Shown in pieces: positions 1 through 12,448 of a DNA stretch of 64,000 bases (position 1 is the stretch's first letter; the number at the start of each line of letters is the position of its first letter). Under the pieces are notes generated by a model. The model saw only the letters and a list, made by a program, of their open reading frames with translations, did no database searches and was not told the origin of the DNA. The stretch is taken from NCBI GenBank assembly GCA_017311185.1, contig JAESUZ010000457.1, positions 310,001 through 374,000 on the forward strand. Direction: 5' to 3'. This stretch comes from Proteles cristata cristata (lineage: Eukaryota > Chordata > Mammalia > Carnivora > Hyaenidae). Position numbers and translations under genes: made by a program.

Positions 1-1089
1 AGCAGAATACGTTCACTACAAAGAAAGAATAGAGTAAAAATCTGCCATAAAATCAGGATGTGAGTTGTAGGTGTGGGTATTTCTTCAAGCAGCTGGAGTT
101 CAAGCCTTCAGTGTCTCAGTTTCTCACTATGGATGGTTTGGCGGTGTTTTCCCATTAAGAAGCAGGGACCGGGCACAGGGAGAATATCGGTACTAAATCA
201 TCTGGAATTTTAAAATTACTTCACCGTTTATACATTTCAAATACATCTGCTGTGGCAGTGTTATTCAGATAGATTTTCTTTTTGTGAACACTTGTCATTA
301 ATCTCTGGTGATTGTAACAAATGAGTTAGGACCACGCTGTAAAAGGAAGGGAGATGGAAGATGTTTTTTCCCCTCAGCTTCATTTTCCATTTGTGAAAAT
401 AATTTTAGAAATAAGGCCATTCCCGCAGCCCTGATGTAGAAGCAGAATGTCAGGAAATCCGCTTCGCCAGTCTTCATCCAACATTAACCACCCACTCGTA
501 ACACATGTGATGTTTACTCCTCACTTTGGCGCTGGCTTCAACCCTCCCATACTGTTTGGAATGTACGATGTGGAGGAGTTGGTGTTACCGGCCTCTGAGA
601 ACCTTCTGGTTTCATATTTGTGTAAAGTAACAGCTTTCGCGTCTTCAAGGCAGATAACAGAATTCGTTTGCATTGAAAATGGGCACTCAGGCAGAGACAA
701 CTGTGTGGAAGGTTTCAGGTTCCGTCTGGGTTCTTCCGGTTGTGCCAGAGTGGGACCCGTGCTAGGAGCAGCAACCAAGTCCCCTGTTCTCCTCTTTAGG
801 GCAGAAAGGTCCTTCCATAAAAAGGAAGGTTCTGGGGTCTAGGGCACCCTTGTTCCAGTTCTAGCTCTGTGCTGAACATATTCCCTGAATGACACTGGAG
901 AGGTCGTCTGTCCTCTCTGATCCTTGGTTCTTCATTTGTACTGATGGGACAGACTATATGTTATACGGTATACACCACACTCCAGGCAGCTACCGAGAGC
1001 TTTGCCGGGCAAGGGCGTCTCTGAGCTCTGGTGTGGCTACAGCCACCATTTCACTAATGACTCAAGGGTTCTGATTTTATGTTTCCTTT
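1..1089. other. Unique intronic sequence
   Basis: No repeat, exon or RNA gene recognised. The 131-codon open frame at 447..842 has no recognisable domain and no splice sites, and looks like chance. Confidence 0.5.
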
Positions 1090-1900
1090 CTTTATTGAAA
1101 TGGAAATATCTGATTAAACAGCTCAATAGATTTTTATACAATGAATACACTTATAATCACCAGTCCAATCAAGAAACAACAGATTACAACTAGCACCCCA
1201 AAACTCCACCTTGCAGTCACTAACCCTAAGGCCAACCATTATTCTGACTTCTGTTTCTGTTCTTTACGTGGAATCATACAGTCCATACTCTTTTGCGTCT
1301 GGCTTAATACTGAGCTTGTGAGATTTGACCTCACTGTTGTGAGCAGTTTATAGATCATGGATCATTACCACTGCATTGAAGTGTTCCGTTGTGTGAACAC
1401 AACAGGGTTTATTTATCTCTTCCATTACGCATGGGCATTTGGGTAGCTTCCACCATTTGCCTATTACAAACAAGTGTTTCCACGGACATTCTAAGTATGT
1501 TTGGTGCACACATATTGTACATTTCTGTCGCTAACACAGGAGTGGGATGGCTGGGTCACAGAGCAACACCATGTTGCTGTTCAGCTTCAATAACTACTGC
1601 CAATGAGTTTCACAAAGTGACTGCATCAATTTATATTTCCATCAGTGGCAAATGAGAGTTCCAGTGGCTCCACATCCTTGTCGACACCTGGAATGCTCGT
1701 CTTTCATTTCGGCCTTGCCAGTCGATGTGGAGGGCACTGTATTGTGTTTTAATTCGCCTTTCCCTGATGAATGGTAAGCTGAGCCACTTTTCATACGTCT
1801 GCTAGCCATGTGAATTTCCTCTTCTATGAAAAAGCTTGTTCAAGCCTTTTGTGCCTTTCCTTCTATGGCGTTTCTATCTTTTTCTTATTGATATGTAACG
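1090..1900 (-). mobile_element. Old L1 LINE fragment, 3' half, antisense
   Basis: Read on the plus strand, this follows the antisense of an L1 3' UTR and the end of ORF2. Landmarks are tttattgaaatgg, ggaatcatacagtccatact, gagtgggatggctgggtca, a block equivalent to the usual 'fractional ORF2 tail' with catcagtggcaaatgagagttcc, and ttcgcctttccctgatgaatgg. The many differences from young L1 and the broken frames show an old, inactive copy. Ends are approximate. Confidence 0.75.
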
Positions 1901-3837
1901 TTACTTTTTTACATATTTTGTGTATGTATCCTTTGACAGATGGAGAGATATAGACACAGATACAGAAACTGTTGTGATTTGAAAATACCAGGAGGCTTGA
2001 GAATGTGCCACTGGGTAAAGAGGTATAAAAGGGAAATAAGAGACAAGCCTGGGAAGGGCCATTGATAGGAGTGAAGGATGGGAAATGAGGTTGGAACTGG
2101 ATCCTCTACTTCGAACCAAACTTCTGAGCCTAGAGAACATGAACATGCTGAGGAGTAAGAGCAATGATAGTTTAAGAAGTCTCTTCAACTTGGTATTTTT
2201 TTGTCCATGGTTAATGAAATTCTTGCTACTAAAGTAGGCATGTGACAAGAAAAAAATCTCTTTGAAAATGCCAGGCAAGAAGGGAAAGGACATAAAAGGA
2301 ATTGGACAGAAAAGTGAAGACATGCAGAGTCAGATGAGAAATTAGAAACCTAGAAAATCTGGTATGATCTACAAACTACAGTGTCCCTAATCCAGCCAAA
2401 AAAGAGTATACAATTGTGCTGAGCACATGTCACACTTCCTGAGCAGCCCTGTCTTTCAGGGACTGTCTACAAGGATGCTCTGAAAAGGGAGAAGAACAAA
2501 GGAGAAATGGCCTTCTTGTACAAAAGGTCCAATTTTTATGAGAGTGCCTCATCATTATGAAATGAAGGAATCTGGAGTGTACTGACTAAAGACAGAGACC
2601 CAGTTTCAAAATTTACAATGCAAATGAAAATATTGTTAACTCTCAATTTTGCATTAATGGAGAGGAACATTAACACAGACAATCTCAAATGCTTTTGTAT
2701 TTGGCTCTTGAATGTGTTTTGGTACTGGCACGTGAATTCAGGTGTCCAAATGCTTCAAATAAAATGACGATCTTGCCTGATACACTTCTGATTTTTGCTC
2801 CTTGCTCCTGCTCTCTGTTCCCTGCTGAGGAAGGCCAGGGTCGTTTCTCTACTAACAGCCATTGAGGTCTTGGTGAATTCCAACACCATGCAGTGCTTCC
2901 TAGACATCTGCCCATCGTGACCTCATGACACAGGTACTACTCTTCTTATGTTAGAAGACAGAAAACTCACCTTAGGGAGTGAGTTTTCCCTAAGGTGCTG
3001 GCCCGTGAGGCTAGGGGTGGAATTCCAACACAGGCCTCTTTGATGTCAGAGCCCACATTCCCGATGCTGTGCAGTCCTGTCCCTCTAACTAACACCATGG
3101 CATGGCATAACACCTGCAGTAAAATGCATGGTCCACACTGGCCTCCTGCTGCAAGTGCAAGGAGGCAGTGGCTGCATTCCTGAGGGTGCTTATTCAGAGT
3201 AGTTATGTTCTTGATCATCACCATGAATGCTGAATTCATGAATACTAAACCATTCCTCATAGACAAAATAGAGGGTTAGGTTCCTGTGAGCCCCACGTCA
3301 TACCATTTTCATCAAATGATTAATACATAACCTTGTTTTACATTTCTGTTTCTGTTTAAAAACACCTCATTGAATCCATACTGTCAAGTGATTAACATCA
3401 GACTCAACAGACAACACCACTATAACTCACGCCCGAATGAAGCTTATCTAACACACATGGTTTCTCCCTAAGGTACATCAGAGCCTTCACATGCTTAGGA
3501 ACACTAGACAGAACTTCAGCATTGTGCTTGGAGGCAGTTTTAAACAGCAAAATCGCCAACAAAAAGCACAAAAATGCAAAAAGGCTGGCACTAAGCACAC
3601 TGTGAAGAGGATGCTTGGTGACAGCATCAGCCGAAATAAGAAGGCAGAGCATTGCCTGGTTCAACCTCGGCTGAGAACATGCATGTGGAGTCACCACTCT
3701 TTGCATGTCTGTGAGTGTGAATATTGATTTGGTGGTTACAAATAAATCTTAGCAGGTAGATGAATATGAATATGCAAATACAGAATCTGTGAATCATGAG
3801 AATTAACCATATATTTGTTGACTGATGGGTGTAGGCT
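1901..3837. other. Unique intronic sequence with one unusual hairpin site
   Basis: No gene recognised. A TATA-like string (aggtataaaaggg, about 2021) has no other promoter element near it. An overlapping inverted repeat at 2962..2997 is listed separately. Confidence 0.45.
2962..2997. repeat. Two overlapping inverted repeats (alternative hairpins)
   Basis: aaaactcac (2962-2970) is perfectly complementary to gtgagtttt (2979-2987), with an 8-base loop. Overlapping it, caccttaggg (2968-2977) is perfectly complementary to ccctaaggtg (2988-2997), with a 10-base loop. The two stems share bases, so only one can form at a time. Confidence 0.85.
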
Positions 3838-4264
3838 AAAGAAACTTCCTTATTCTACATAGGAGTGAAATCATATGATATCTGTCTCTCTCTGACTTAT
3901 TTTGCCTAGCATAATACACTCTAGTTCCATCCACACTGTTGCAAATGGCAAGGTTTCATTATTTTTCACTCTTATGTGGAATTTGAGAAATCTAACAAAT
4001 GAACATAGGGGAAGGGAAGGAAAAATAAGAAAACAACAGAGAGGGAGGCAAACCAAAAGAGATTCTTAAATACAGAGAACAAACTGAGGGGTTGCTGGAG
4101 GGGCAGTGGGTGGAAGGATGGGTTAAATGGGCAATGGGCATGAAGGAGAGCACTTTTCAGGATGAGCACTGGGTGTCATATGTAAGACATGAGTCACTGG
4201 GTTCTACTCCTGAAGCCAAGACTACACTGTATGTTAACTAACTTGAATTTAAATTAAAAAAAAA
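3838..4264 (+). mobile_element. L1 3' end with inverted 5' segment (twin priming)
   Basis: From about 3838 to 3965 the sequence is antisense L1 (ctctgacttattttgcctag, ctagttccatccacactg, gcaaatggcaaggtttcatt). From about 3966 to 4264 it is sense L1 (cttatgtggaatttgagaaa, gatgagcactgggtgtcat), ending in an A-run. The two pieces are adjacent parts of the same L1 joined head to head, the usual product of twin-primed reverse transcription. Possible degraded target duplication: cttccttatt / tttctttatt. Confidence 0.8.
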
Positions 4265-4976
4265 TTTTCTTTATTAAGTGCTATGAGCTACAACAAACAA
4301 TGATCTCATGTAAGTACTGAACTAATCAGTCATGGCTATACTCTTCAGCCTGCTACAGATGATGAACAGAAAACTTTCTTCCAAAGCATGATGACTACTG
4401 AGAACAGCTGTGCAATCTGTGCACTGCACAAGCACTTCAGTTGAGGGCGTATGGGCTCCTATCCTCCACTCTGTGGTTAATCATGCCCTGTTTGGGTCGT
4501 TTCACTAGGGAAGAGGTACTATTTTCTCAATGGCTTTTTGTCATTCATCCAGGGGTACCATATGTACTGCTGTGCTCTCAAAGCACTCCCCGCATGAGTT
4601 TCTACAAACTTCTCTGAAAGTCTATGAGCTTGGTAGGGGAAGCCAGTCACCTACTCGTTTTACTACTAGATGTCAAATGGCTTGTCCAGGGATATTCCAA
4701 GAGTCACCCTTCTGGTCCATATGTTACTTTTGAGGCTGACAAAGCAAGGATTCCTCTGAGCAGTGGCTACCTGTGTAGTGTTTCCTTTAGTCAACATGAA
4801 GTACCAGGGGAGGGCCAAGGTTACAACCAGCCAAATCAATCTGGGAGTTCACTCTGGATAACCCCATGCCTCCAACATGATGAAGAATCCCAGGGTAATG
4901 AACTGCTGAGGCTAGCACATGGTAAAGTCTCTTACTGACCAACTTCCATCCTGGCCTGTGATAAAATAAAAATCCA
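4265..4976. other. Unique intronic sequence
   Basis: No repeat or exon recognised. Overlapping open frames at 4530..4938 have no domain and look like chance. Confidence 0.45.
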
Positions 4977-5190
4977 GGGGCGCCTCGGTGGCTCAGTTGG
5001 TTAAGTATCTGATGTTAGCTCAGGACATGATCTCACAGTTCATGAGTTTGAGCCCCACGTCAGGCTCTGCACTGACAGTGTGGAGAATGCTTGGGATTCT
5101 CTCTTTCCTCTCCCTCTTCCCCTCCCTAACTTGCACACTGTCTGCGTGTGTGTCTCTCTCTCAAAAATAAATAAATATAAAAAAAAATTT
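4977..5190 (+). mobile_element. CanSINE (tRNA-derived carnivore SINE)
   Basis: The copy starts ggggcgcctcggtggctcag, has the B-box-like region catgatctcacagttcatga, then a CT-rich stretch and an A-rich tail (caaaaataaataaatataaa). The middle is shortened relative to full-length copies nearby. No clear target duplication was seen, and the divergence suggests moderate age. Confidence 0.92.
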
Positions 5191-5779
5191 AAATCTGCCC
5201 ACCAGCAACCAAATTAACAATGATTCCAACAGAATTCTGACATTTCCACACAGACCATCAGATTTTAAGCAATGTGTCTGACAGCACACGGATAAAACTG
5301 AACCCCAAACCCCATATAATCACCACCCTACCTACTGGGATCCAGCCACCCCTTCTTTCTCTATCCCTCAGAATCACATGCCCCACAGCTAACTTCCTCC
5401 TTTGAGAGAGGTTCCCAAAGCTCCTCTGGGCATGTTCTCCCTTGCTGCAGCATGCTAAAACAATCTAAATTTGTACTCCAAGTGACCAAAGAGGCATTCC
5501 TGGACATTTCTGATTGGTGGCCTTTGCCTGAGAATCCTAGTGTATCAGGAAAGAGAAGTTTAGATTCACCTCCAGCGGGTATGGAGGAGTGGACTAGAAG
5601 GTAGTTTTAGTCCTGTGTAATTGTCATCAGCAGCCCCTCACCCTCTGGTACACAAAATATACATGTCATGTAGGTCTGAAACTCTTTTTCTTTGTTATAC
5701 GTCCACAGCTTCAACAACCCCAGCCTTGTCCTCCCAAGAAAATCACCTCTCCAAAGACCCCAGACATTTGGAAACCTCC
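5191..5779. other. Unique intronic sequence
   Basis: Nothing recognised apart from the uncertain left edge of the LTR that follows. Confidence 0.45.
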
Positions 5780-6206
5780 ATTTCTCATGCTCATTTCTCC
5801 TTGGCTTAGGGTTCATGGGAGTCGACCTTGTGAATAGCTTTGAACAACAGAATGTGGCAGCGGTGACACTGTGCCCGTGGTGAGCCTAGTGCAGCTTCTG
5901 ATTGCTCTCCTGGAACCTCACCCAGCTGCCAAGTAAATAAGCCCAGGGTAGCCTGATGGAGGTTGGAATATCATGCGGCCCAATTGCTTTCACTGCCCCC
6001 GCTGACAGCTGGTCAAGTGATCAAGGCCAAGCTCTCTGGCTGCTGAGAGCTGACACACGAGGAAGGCCTGTTAAGATCAAAGGTATCACCCAGTTGAGCT
6101 CAGCCCAAACTGCTGACCAACAGAACCATGAGCTGAATAAATGGCTGTTGGTTTAAGCTACTAAAATGTGGAGTCATTTGTTACACAGTAAAAGGTAACT
6201 GATACA
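5780..6206 (+). mobile_element. MLT1-type LTR (ERVL-MaLR)
   Basis: The sequence follows the order of MLT1 LTRs: gtggcagcggtgacactgtg, cagctgccaagtaaataagc, tgagctcagcccaaactgct, agaaccatgagctgaataaa and a 3' end of taagctactaaaatgtgg then tttgttacacag...ctgata. This is an ancient non-coding solo LTR remnant. The right end is well placed; the left end is approximate. Confidence 0.8.
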
Positions 6207-7499
6207 TCTCCATTCTTTTGACAGCTGAGCTGAGATCAATTAATGAGCCCTGACGGCAGTTAGTTGAAGTAGGATGCTCTGCAAACTCCTATAAAATACT
6301 ATGTGAAACGGAGAGTCTTGTGGTCCATTTTTGAAAGCCCTGAGCTATACTTCCCATATGGAGAGTCATGGCTCAAATTGGTATACTTAGTTTGTGAGAA
6401 ATCCCGCATTTAGAAAATAAGCAGATGATAACTTAGCATTTCTTAAACACTGGATTAAAGAATCCTTATTTTCCACATAATACCTATGATGACCTTCAGT
6501 AGTGTCCTGAGAAAACCGTGTGGGAGACACTGCTCTAGATCAGTAAATGAACCCTAATCTGTAGACCACAGGCCGCCTGAGAAGCCTGACTTATTGGAAG
6601 GGCGGGTGGGAGCCTGGGCATGGAAGTTCAAGGAATGCTCAGTGCACTTGCTGGCTGTCAAAAAGGAGTCCCCATGCTCCAAAATAGATTGGGGATCTTT
6701 GGTTTCAGACTGCCTGATTGCTTCATGGGCTTGTGCCTGTTGACGCCATGGGACTAGCCACAGAGATGATGTGAAGTGTCCCCTGGAAAGAGCTGAAATA
6801 AGACATGTGCTGGCTCCAGAAGGTGGACGAGCTGCTCGGCAGTAATTGCCAAAATTCTATATTTACAGAAAACTGGCACTTTGTAAATACCAAGCTGTAC
6901 TATTTATGTAGCTGTTTCTCATCAATATATGTGGGAATTCTGTAATTATCATGCATGCTATTCAAAGGCTTCCGGAATCTCAGACAAATGAGGGTAAAAG
7001 ATAGAGCCGGCTGAGCCCAGCAAACAGCATCAGTCCTGAGCTCCTGCTCTCTCACACAGTCCAGCTCTGCTCAGATGAGAGCCAAGGGCCAGGACAGGGC
7101 CCAGGCCCAAGCTGTGACCAGAATCTCTCCCAGTGGGCCCTCTCCTTGGGGTGTGGATGAGGGAGTGGTGAAGACAAACCCTAGTCACCAGGGGTCTGGA
7201 TATGGAGGGGTGCAAGGCCTATCCAAGCATCCTAGTCCACTTGGTGCTAGGCTTGAAGCTGCGACATTACCCTGAGGGCATGGCCACAGGCTCCATGTCC
7301 ACTCTCCAGGAACCCTGGCTTCTCTGGCAGCTTACAGGAATCAGGAAGTTGTTTCTGGAGCCTCATCTAGAATACAGACTAAAAACCCTGATCAGACAAT
7401 GTGTCCACTGATCAAGCCTGGAGTCCCTTACAAACTTATCATTCAAGTCATTGTCATGGGAAGAAGGCTCCCTCTCTATGGCGGCCCCCACTCTGGAGC
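6207..7499. other. Unique intronic sequence, with an AT-rich candidate conserved block
   Basis: No repeat recognised. 6835..6985 is AT-rich with homeodomain-like strings (agtaattgcc, taattatcatgcatgc) and looks like a possible conserved noncoding element, by impression only. 7000..7300 is GC-richer with short chance open frames. Confidence 0.4.
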
Positions 7500-7690
7500 C
7501 TTATGGCTTGGGGTCAGACTCCAGCTCTACTACTCTTGAGCTATGTGCCCTGGGGAAGTTGCTTAATTTCTCTCTGCCTTAGTTTCCTCACTTGTAAAAT
7601 GGAAGAAGTAGTATCTACATCATAGGAGGCAAGTCATTTAACCTCTCAGAGCCTTAACCCTCCATCAACAAAATGGGAAGAACAGTCAGG
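7500..7690 (+). repeat. MIR element(s), sense
   Basis: The MIR core is recognisable: gtcagactccagctctact, gagctatgtgccctggggaag, tgccttagtttcctcacttg, taaaatggaag. A second core-like piece (caagtcatttaacctctcag, aaaatgggaag) follows directly at 7628-7680. This is either two MIR copies in a row or an internal duplication. Confidence 0.72.
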
Positions 7691-7884
7691 TGATAGAACA
7701 AACCACGCAAATGCCACTTGCACTAGTTCATGTATTACAAGATGTCAGACTCCCATGAGGATTCTTATCTATCCCTCTCTGTCTCCGTTCTGCACTGCTC
7801 ATTACAGAGCTTTCAGTAAACATTTCTTCATTTGATTGAGCCCAAGTTATTTACACATCCATTGGTCTAACATGACATAAGCAA

Positions 7885-7948
7885 TTGGTTCCCTTGGACT
7901 AGTAACTTCTCCAAGCCTTGCTTTTCTCAATTATAAAATGGGGAAGTG
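7885..7948 (+). repeat. MIR core fragment, sense
   Basis: ggttcccttggactagtaac, ttctccaagccttgcttttc and ttataaaatgggga follow the MIR core (donor-like 'tcctcatctgtaaaatggg'). Short and diverged. Confidence 0.6.
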
Positions 7949-10208
7949 ACAGACACCTAGGAGAACCAGAGGAAAGGGTGTGAGAAGACTCCAGCATGCC
8001 TCTCCCCACATGGTAGACCCCAACCAGTGCCATGCCCCTCCTCTTTCTCTTCTTGGCTTGGGAGCAAAATGACTGTAGAACTGTATGTGTACATTATGTA
8101 TTCACACATGTTACATTTCTCTCTCTCTCTCTCCCACTTTCCCTTGTAAGCATCTTAGTAGGAGGTAAGGCTTTTTTTTTTTTTTTAACTTTGGGGAAAC
8201 TGATGCACCAGGACAGTGCTGGGCCCATGTGCAGCTGAAAAATGAAATGGGGGCACCATTGGCCAGTAAACCTGGTGGCTAGCACACAGTAAAGAAGCAA
8301 AAAACATCAGTGGCCTTTCCACTCAGGTCCCATCTTGGTGCCTGCAGCCTGGCACAGAAGTGATGTGCGTGCAGTGCATGGAGGAGATGGGCCACTGGCA
8401 AACCAAGTCTGGCATCATGTGGCATTTTGCCTTTGCCATTAATATTAGTTGGGGGGACAGTAGCTATTTTTCTCTATAGGAGTCCTATTCCTTATATGGA
8501 GCAACTGTGGGCCTCTGTTCTGCTCATGCTGGTCATGTGACTTTATCTAACCCCAGAGCCATGAAGTTGTGCCTATTAACTCATGACAAGAAGGTACAGA
8601 GCCTCTGAGAGTGCCTGATGATACCCTGGGGCTGAAACTCTCAACAGCTACCTGGCAAATGTTAGCTGGGCGATATCAAGACTCTTGTATGTTTCCAGGC
8701 ATTCCAGGCTTCTCAGAAGTGGCTATATCATGGGGGAAGTCACTCGGAAGCTTTATAGATCTCAGAGTCTTGTGGGGGGACAGGTGGACCTTGGAGTCAG
8801 ACTGGACATTGAGAACATTTTTCTCACTTAAAGTTGAAGAAGACAAGATCTCAAAGGGCAAGCCACTTACTCAAGGCTACTTACTCAGTCAGGCCACTTA
8901 CCACTTACTCAATAAGCTGGTTATTGGTAGCTCTGGACAGAAGGCCTCCCCACCCTTAAGCCACCATGGAAATCGACAAGCTTAAGATATTAACATCTGC
9001 ACCTGGCCATACCATCTTCCCTTTGGTGAACAGGTCTAGTACTCAAAAGACAAACAGCAAGAGCTCCTAGGCACTCAACTGATTTAAAGACTTCCAAAAT
9101 AGCATGGCTATCCTGTTAAAGCCCATTGAGTATGATTTCTTTGCATTTTGTTATTAGAAATATCAAAATGGAGGAAAACTAAAGTCTTTCTATATTCTAC
9201 AGTGCAATATACCCTCTTCCCTTCCCTTTTCATGCTCGTCTCCATGTCAACACCATCATTAAGTCAAGTTATATGAATACATTCACAGAAGAGCTTTTTC
9301 CCTCCTTTTCAACAGTTGTTTTTTGTTTTTGTTTTTTTTAATTTTAATGACGGCCGGCTAATTTGATAAGGGATGACAAGGTAAATTATCTCTTTGGTCA
9401 TGCTGAGCTCTTACTAGTTTGAACAGATTCCTCTCTGAGCTGACTTGTCTATTTACTATAGGAAGGGAAACAAGACGATGTGCTATTTTGCCATTTTTGG
9501 TATAGAAAATCTGGTTCCTCTGCCAGCAGAGCAAAAATTAGAGCAGAACTTTTAGACAGCAGCTTGTTAGTGAGAATTCACAGGCGAGCAAGGATTGAGA
9601 TGTGGGTGAAAATCTGCACAAGACAGCAGTACAGGGGGTCTGAGTGCAATCAGAGGAAGGGGATATACCCAGCTACCTAAGGGGGCGGGGATGATCTTGA
9701 AATATTTGAAGAATAGGAGAAAGGTCTGTGGGGTTGAAGTGTGGTGTGTACAGCAGGTGAGGTGAGTTTGGAGGGGTCAGAAGGGCCAGAACATGCACTC
9801 CTGATCCCCACATGTTTTTAAAGGACCCCTGGACCACTACATGGTATGTGTACCTGAAGGGGAGATCCTAGTCCAGATGAGGGATGATGGTGGCCTGGAT
9901 GATGATCATGCCAGCAGAGGTAGAGAAAGGTGGCGGAATAGAGACAAAGGTTGAAGGAGGAATGGTCACAACTTGCTGATGGGTGGGGTGGGAGGGAAGG
10001 GGTCAATGCTGATTCCAGATTCCAGCCTTAGCAACGCAATGGATGGTGGTGACAATTGCCAAGGTGGCCAAACTAAGGGATAAATAAGTTACAAGGGAGA
10101 ATAAAGACATTTTAAAGAATAAATGTCTTTTAAAAACTCATAGTTCCATTTCAAACTATATTCTGACTCCATGTCAACTCATGCTGAATTGCCAAGGAAA
10201 ACATTAGA

Positions 10209-10248
10209 AACACACACACACATATATACCACCCACACACGCACGCAC
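10209..10248. repeat. CA-rich microsatellite, interrupted
   Basis: acacacacacacatatatac, then a second (CA) and (GCAC) run. An imperfect dinucleotide tract of about 40 bases. Confidence 0.85.
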
Positions 10249-11383
10249 CTTTATTTCTCTAGAATCCTACCTTAAGTAGTTGTGCCTAATATGTTAAAAA
10301 GTATTTCCTATTGTCTTTCTAAAGTGGGAAATTGCATCCATAGACGTACATCTATGTGTGGAATGTGTCCATTCTGATGTGTTACTTGCACAGGAGCCTG
10401 GGGATAATATTACGCACCACACACCCCGGCCCTGCCCGTTTCAGAAGAGAGTAATGGGTCTTGCCTCAAGCCAACTCTGTAAAACCAAAAACAGTGATGA
10501 AGTCAAATGAACTTGGGCCTGTGTCCAGGACAAGATAAGAGGGCCCAGCAAATGCCAAAACTGCTGGTCCTGTCACAGCTTCAGATGCTGAAAAGCATTA
10601 CGCTAATCGCCAAAAATACATGTCTGCCTTAATCCCTGTAGTCCACAGCACAAAGGAAAAGACAGTTCTCACAAGTTCAGGAAGGGAAAAAATAGATCCT
10701 CAGGCCTCCCCCTCTGCACATAAGATGAGAACCATCAGAGTATCAATGAAGTAGCTGATAAGACAGATTCCATGATCACCTCTGGAATCTACTCATGGGC
10801 AAGGACCTAAGGACACATCAGAAGAATCAATGAAAAGCATCCCAACCAAAGACTCAAGAATGAGGGCCACACCTGCATACTTGCTTTGAGATTTCTAGGT
10901 GAAAAAGTATGTTGCCAGGAATTTATTTGCAAACAGCTCTTAAAATTGATGGGAGAAATGTGAAGAGAACCTTAGGGAAAAAACTCTCAAAGAGAGTGCT
11001 GTAGGTTGTCAAGGACACACCTCTTTCTAAGGGTAAAGAATTGAGTAAGTATACGTCACCCTGGGCCCAGTGGGGAGAGTTGATGGTTGACAGTTTATTC
11101 CAAATGTCTTCTGAACCAGCTCCTTGGGAACTGGCTCTACATTCTCCAACAAAACAGCTGGTAAACACTGAAAGGGCAAGTTATCTTTGGGGATCCCTGA
11201 GGTTCCTGAAAGTATAAGAACAAGAGAGCAACAGTTCTGCAAAATCTTTAGGGGCCTTTGAAGATAGAAAGAAATTCCCCAGGATCTCATAGAAAGGGAG
11301 GGTCCCAGGATAATCCTGGTATCTGGGGCAAACAGGCCTTTCTTATCCTTGGGTCCCCCAGGATGAATGGGGATTAGGAAACT

Positions 11384-11433
11384 GAAACTGTGTTCCCAAA
11401 GCCCTACTTTTGCTCATCCTTAACTGAACATAT
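11384..11433 (+). repeat. 50-bp duplicated segment, copy 1
   Basis: The segment gaaactgtgttcccaaagcc ... aactgaacatat recurs at 12850..12899 with one mismatch (acttttgctc versus acctttgctc). Flanks differ on both sides, and the segment matches no repeat I know. Confidence 0.9.
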
Positions 11434-11954
11434 TTGAGTGCCTTTCACATGTGGACACCACTTTGGGTTGCAGAAAAATACCTTAGTAGATTGAGGTCAA
11501 CCTTTTAGGGAAAGAATTTACCTTAACAGAGTTAGAGAACATTGTGATTATTATTAATTATGTTGTTTGTTTAGCTGCTATGTCTTTGTGCAAACATTCA
11601 GAAAGGATTTTGAGTAACTGAAATCTTGAAACCTACACATCTCTGCAGGAGATGTCTCCCCTGCCGCTGGATCTTTGTAATGCCCAAGCTACCCGGGAAG
11701 CACCAACATCATGGAAAGAAAGACAGGTCACTGAAGTAGGAGGGCTCTGGGTTATTGCATTAATTCACTCATTCCTGCCTTGGATGCTGGGATATCCTAA
11801 GCATTTAACTCAGTACACTTCTCTCAGAGAAGGTCTATCCCCAAAAGACCATCTCATTATACTAAGGATTGACGAACCCCAGAACCTTATAAAAATACCA
11901 TATTATTTTTAGTGAACAGATTCTGTACTCGGCAGCCAAGATACTAAGCTCATT

Positions 11955-12110
11955 TCATTCATTCATTTACCCACACACAACACTTTCAGTGAGCAATTCC
12001 TGCCAGCAAGGTGCCACACTGGGTGTTATGGGAATATAAAGATAACTAAAGTATGGTCCCAACTTGGAAAGAAGGGGAGAGGTAAGACACAGGTTATTAC
12101 AGAGGGAGGC
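11955..12110 (+). repeat. Ancient mammalian repeat, family not named
   Basis: ttcattcattcatttaccca, then cagtgagcaattcctgccag, ggtgccacactgggtgttat, gggaatataaagataact. This is the familiar pattern of an old dispersed repeat that normally reads 'attcaacaaatatttattgag ... ccaggcactgtgctagg ... ggggatacaaagatgaa'. I cannot assign the family with certainty. Confidence 0.5.
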
Positions 12111-12448
12111 TTGCATGGAGTTCTTTGGAAGATGAACAAAGTGGACGTTTAGAATACGAGTCAGATCTGAGCCAATGTAAAGTCCCACTTCACCTTGTGG
12201 GAAGTAAGAGAAAGCTTCAAGGAGGGCATGCCATCCAGTTGAAGCTTGCAGGAAAATCATGAGGAATCTAAAGATAATTGGGAGCTGGTCAGGAACTGGA
12301 GGCAGGAAGGCATCTGGGATTTCTTGGAGAGTGGTGAAGAAACCATTTTTGCTAGACTATAATATACAAGCATATAGAAGAAAAGAAGAAAGACTGGAAA
12401 ACTGGTTGACACATGAATGGTGGGCACACTCTGAAATAACAGTAAGGA

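Larger units (their letters stand above)
7949..11954. other. Mostly unique intronic sequence with simple repeats
   Basis: No exon recognised. Contains a short CT run (about 8120-8140), a 14-base T run near 8173, the CA-rich tract listed separately, and one half of a 50-bp duplication (11384..11433). Open frames such as 8611..8985 carry no recognisable domain. Confidence 0.45.

Noticed and set aside
2021..2033. Perfect TATA-box-like string aggtataaaaggg
   Set aside because: No start-site, CpG or conserved elements around it; a single short match is expected by chance.
4977..5060. SINE heads as functional tRNA genes
   Set aside because: They keep only tRNA-related promoter boxes, do not form a full cloverleaf with a proper acceptor stem and continue into SINE bodies and A-rich tails.
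5780..6206. Possible retroviral coding sequence next to the MLT1 LTR
   Set aside because: Only LTR sequence is visible; no gag, pol or env-like frame lies beside either MLT1 copy.
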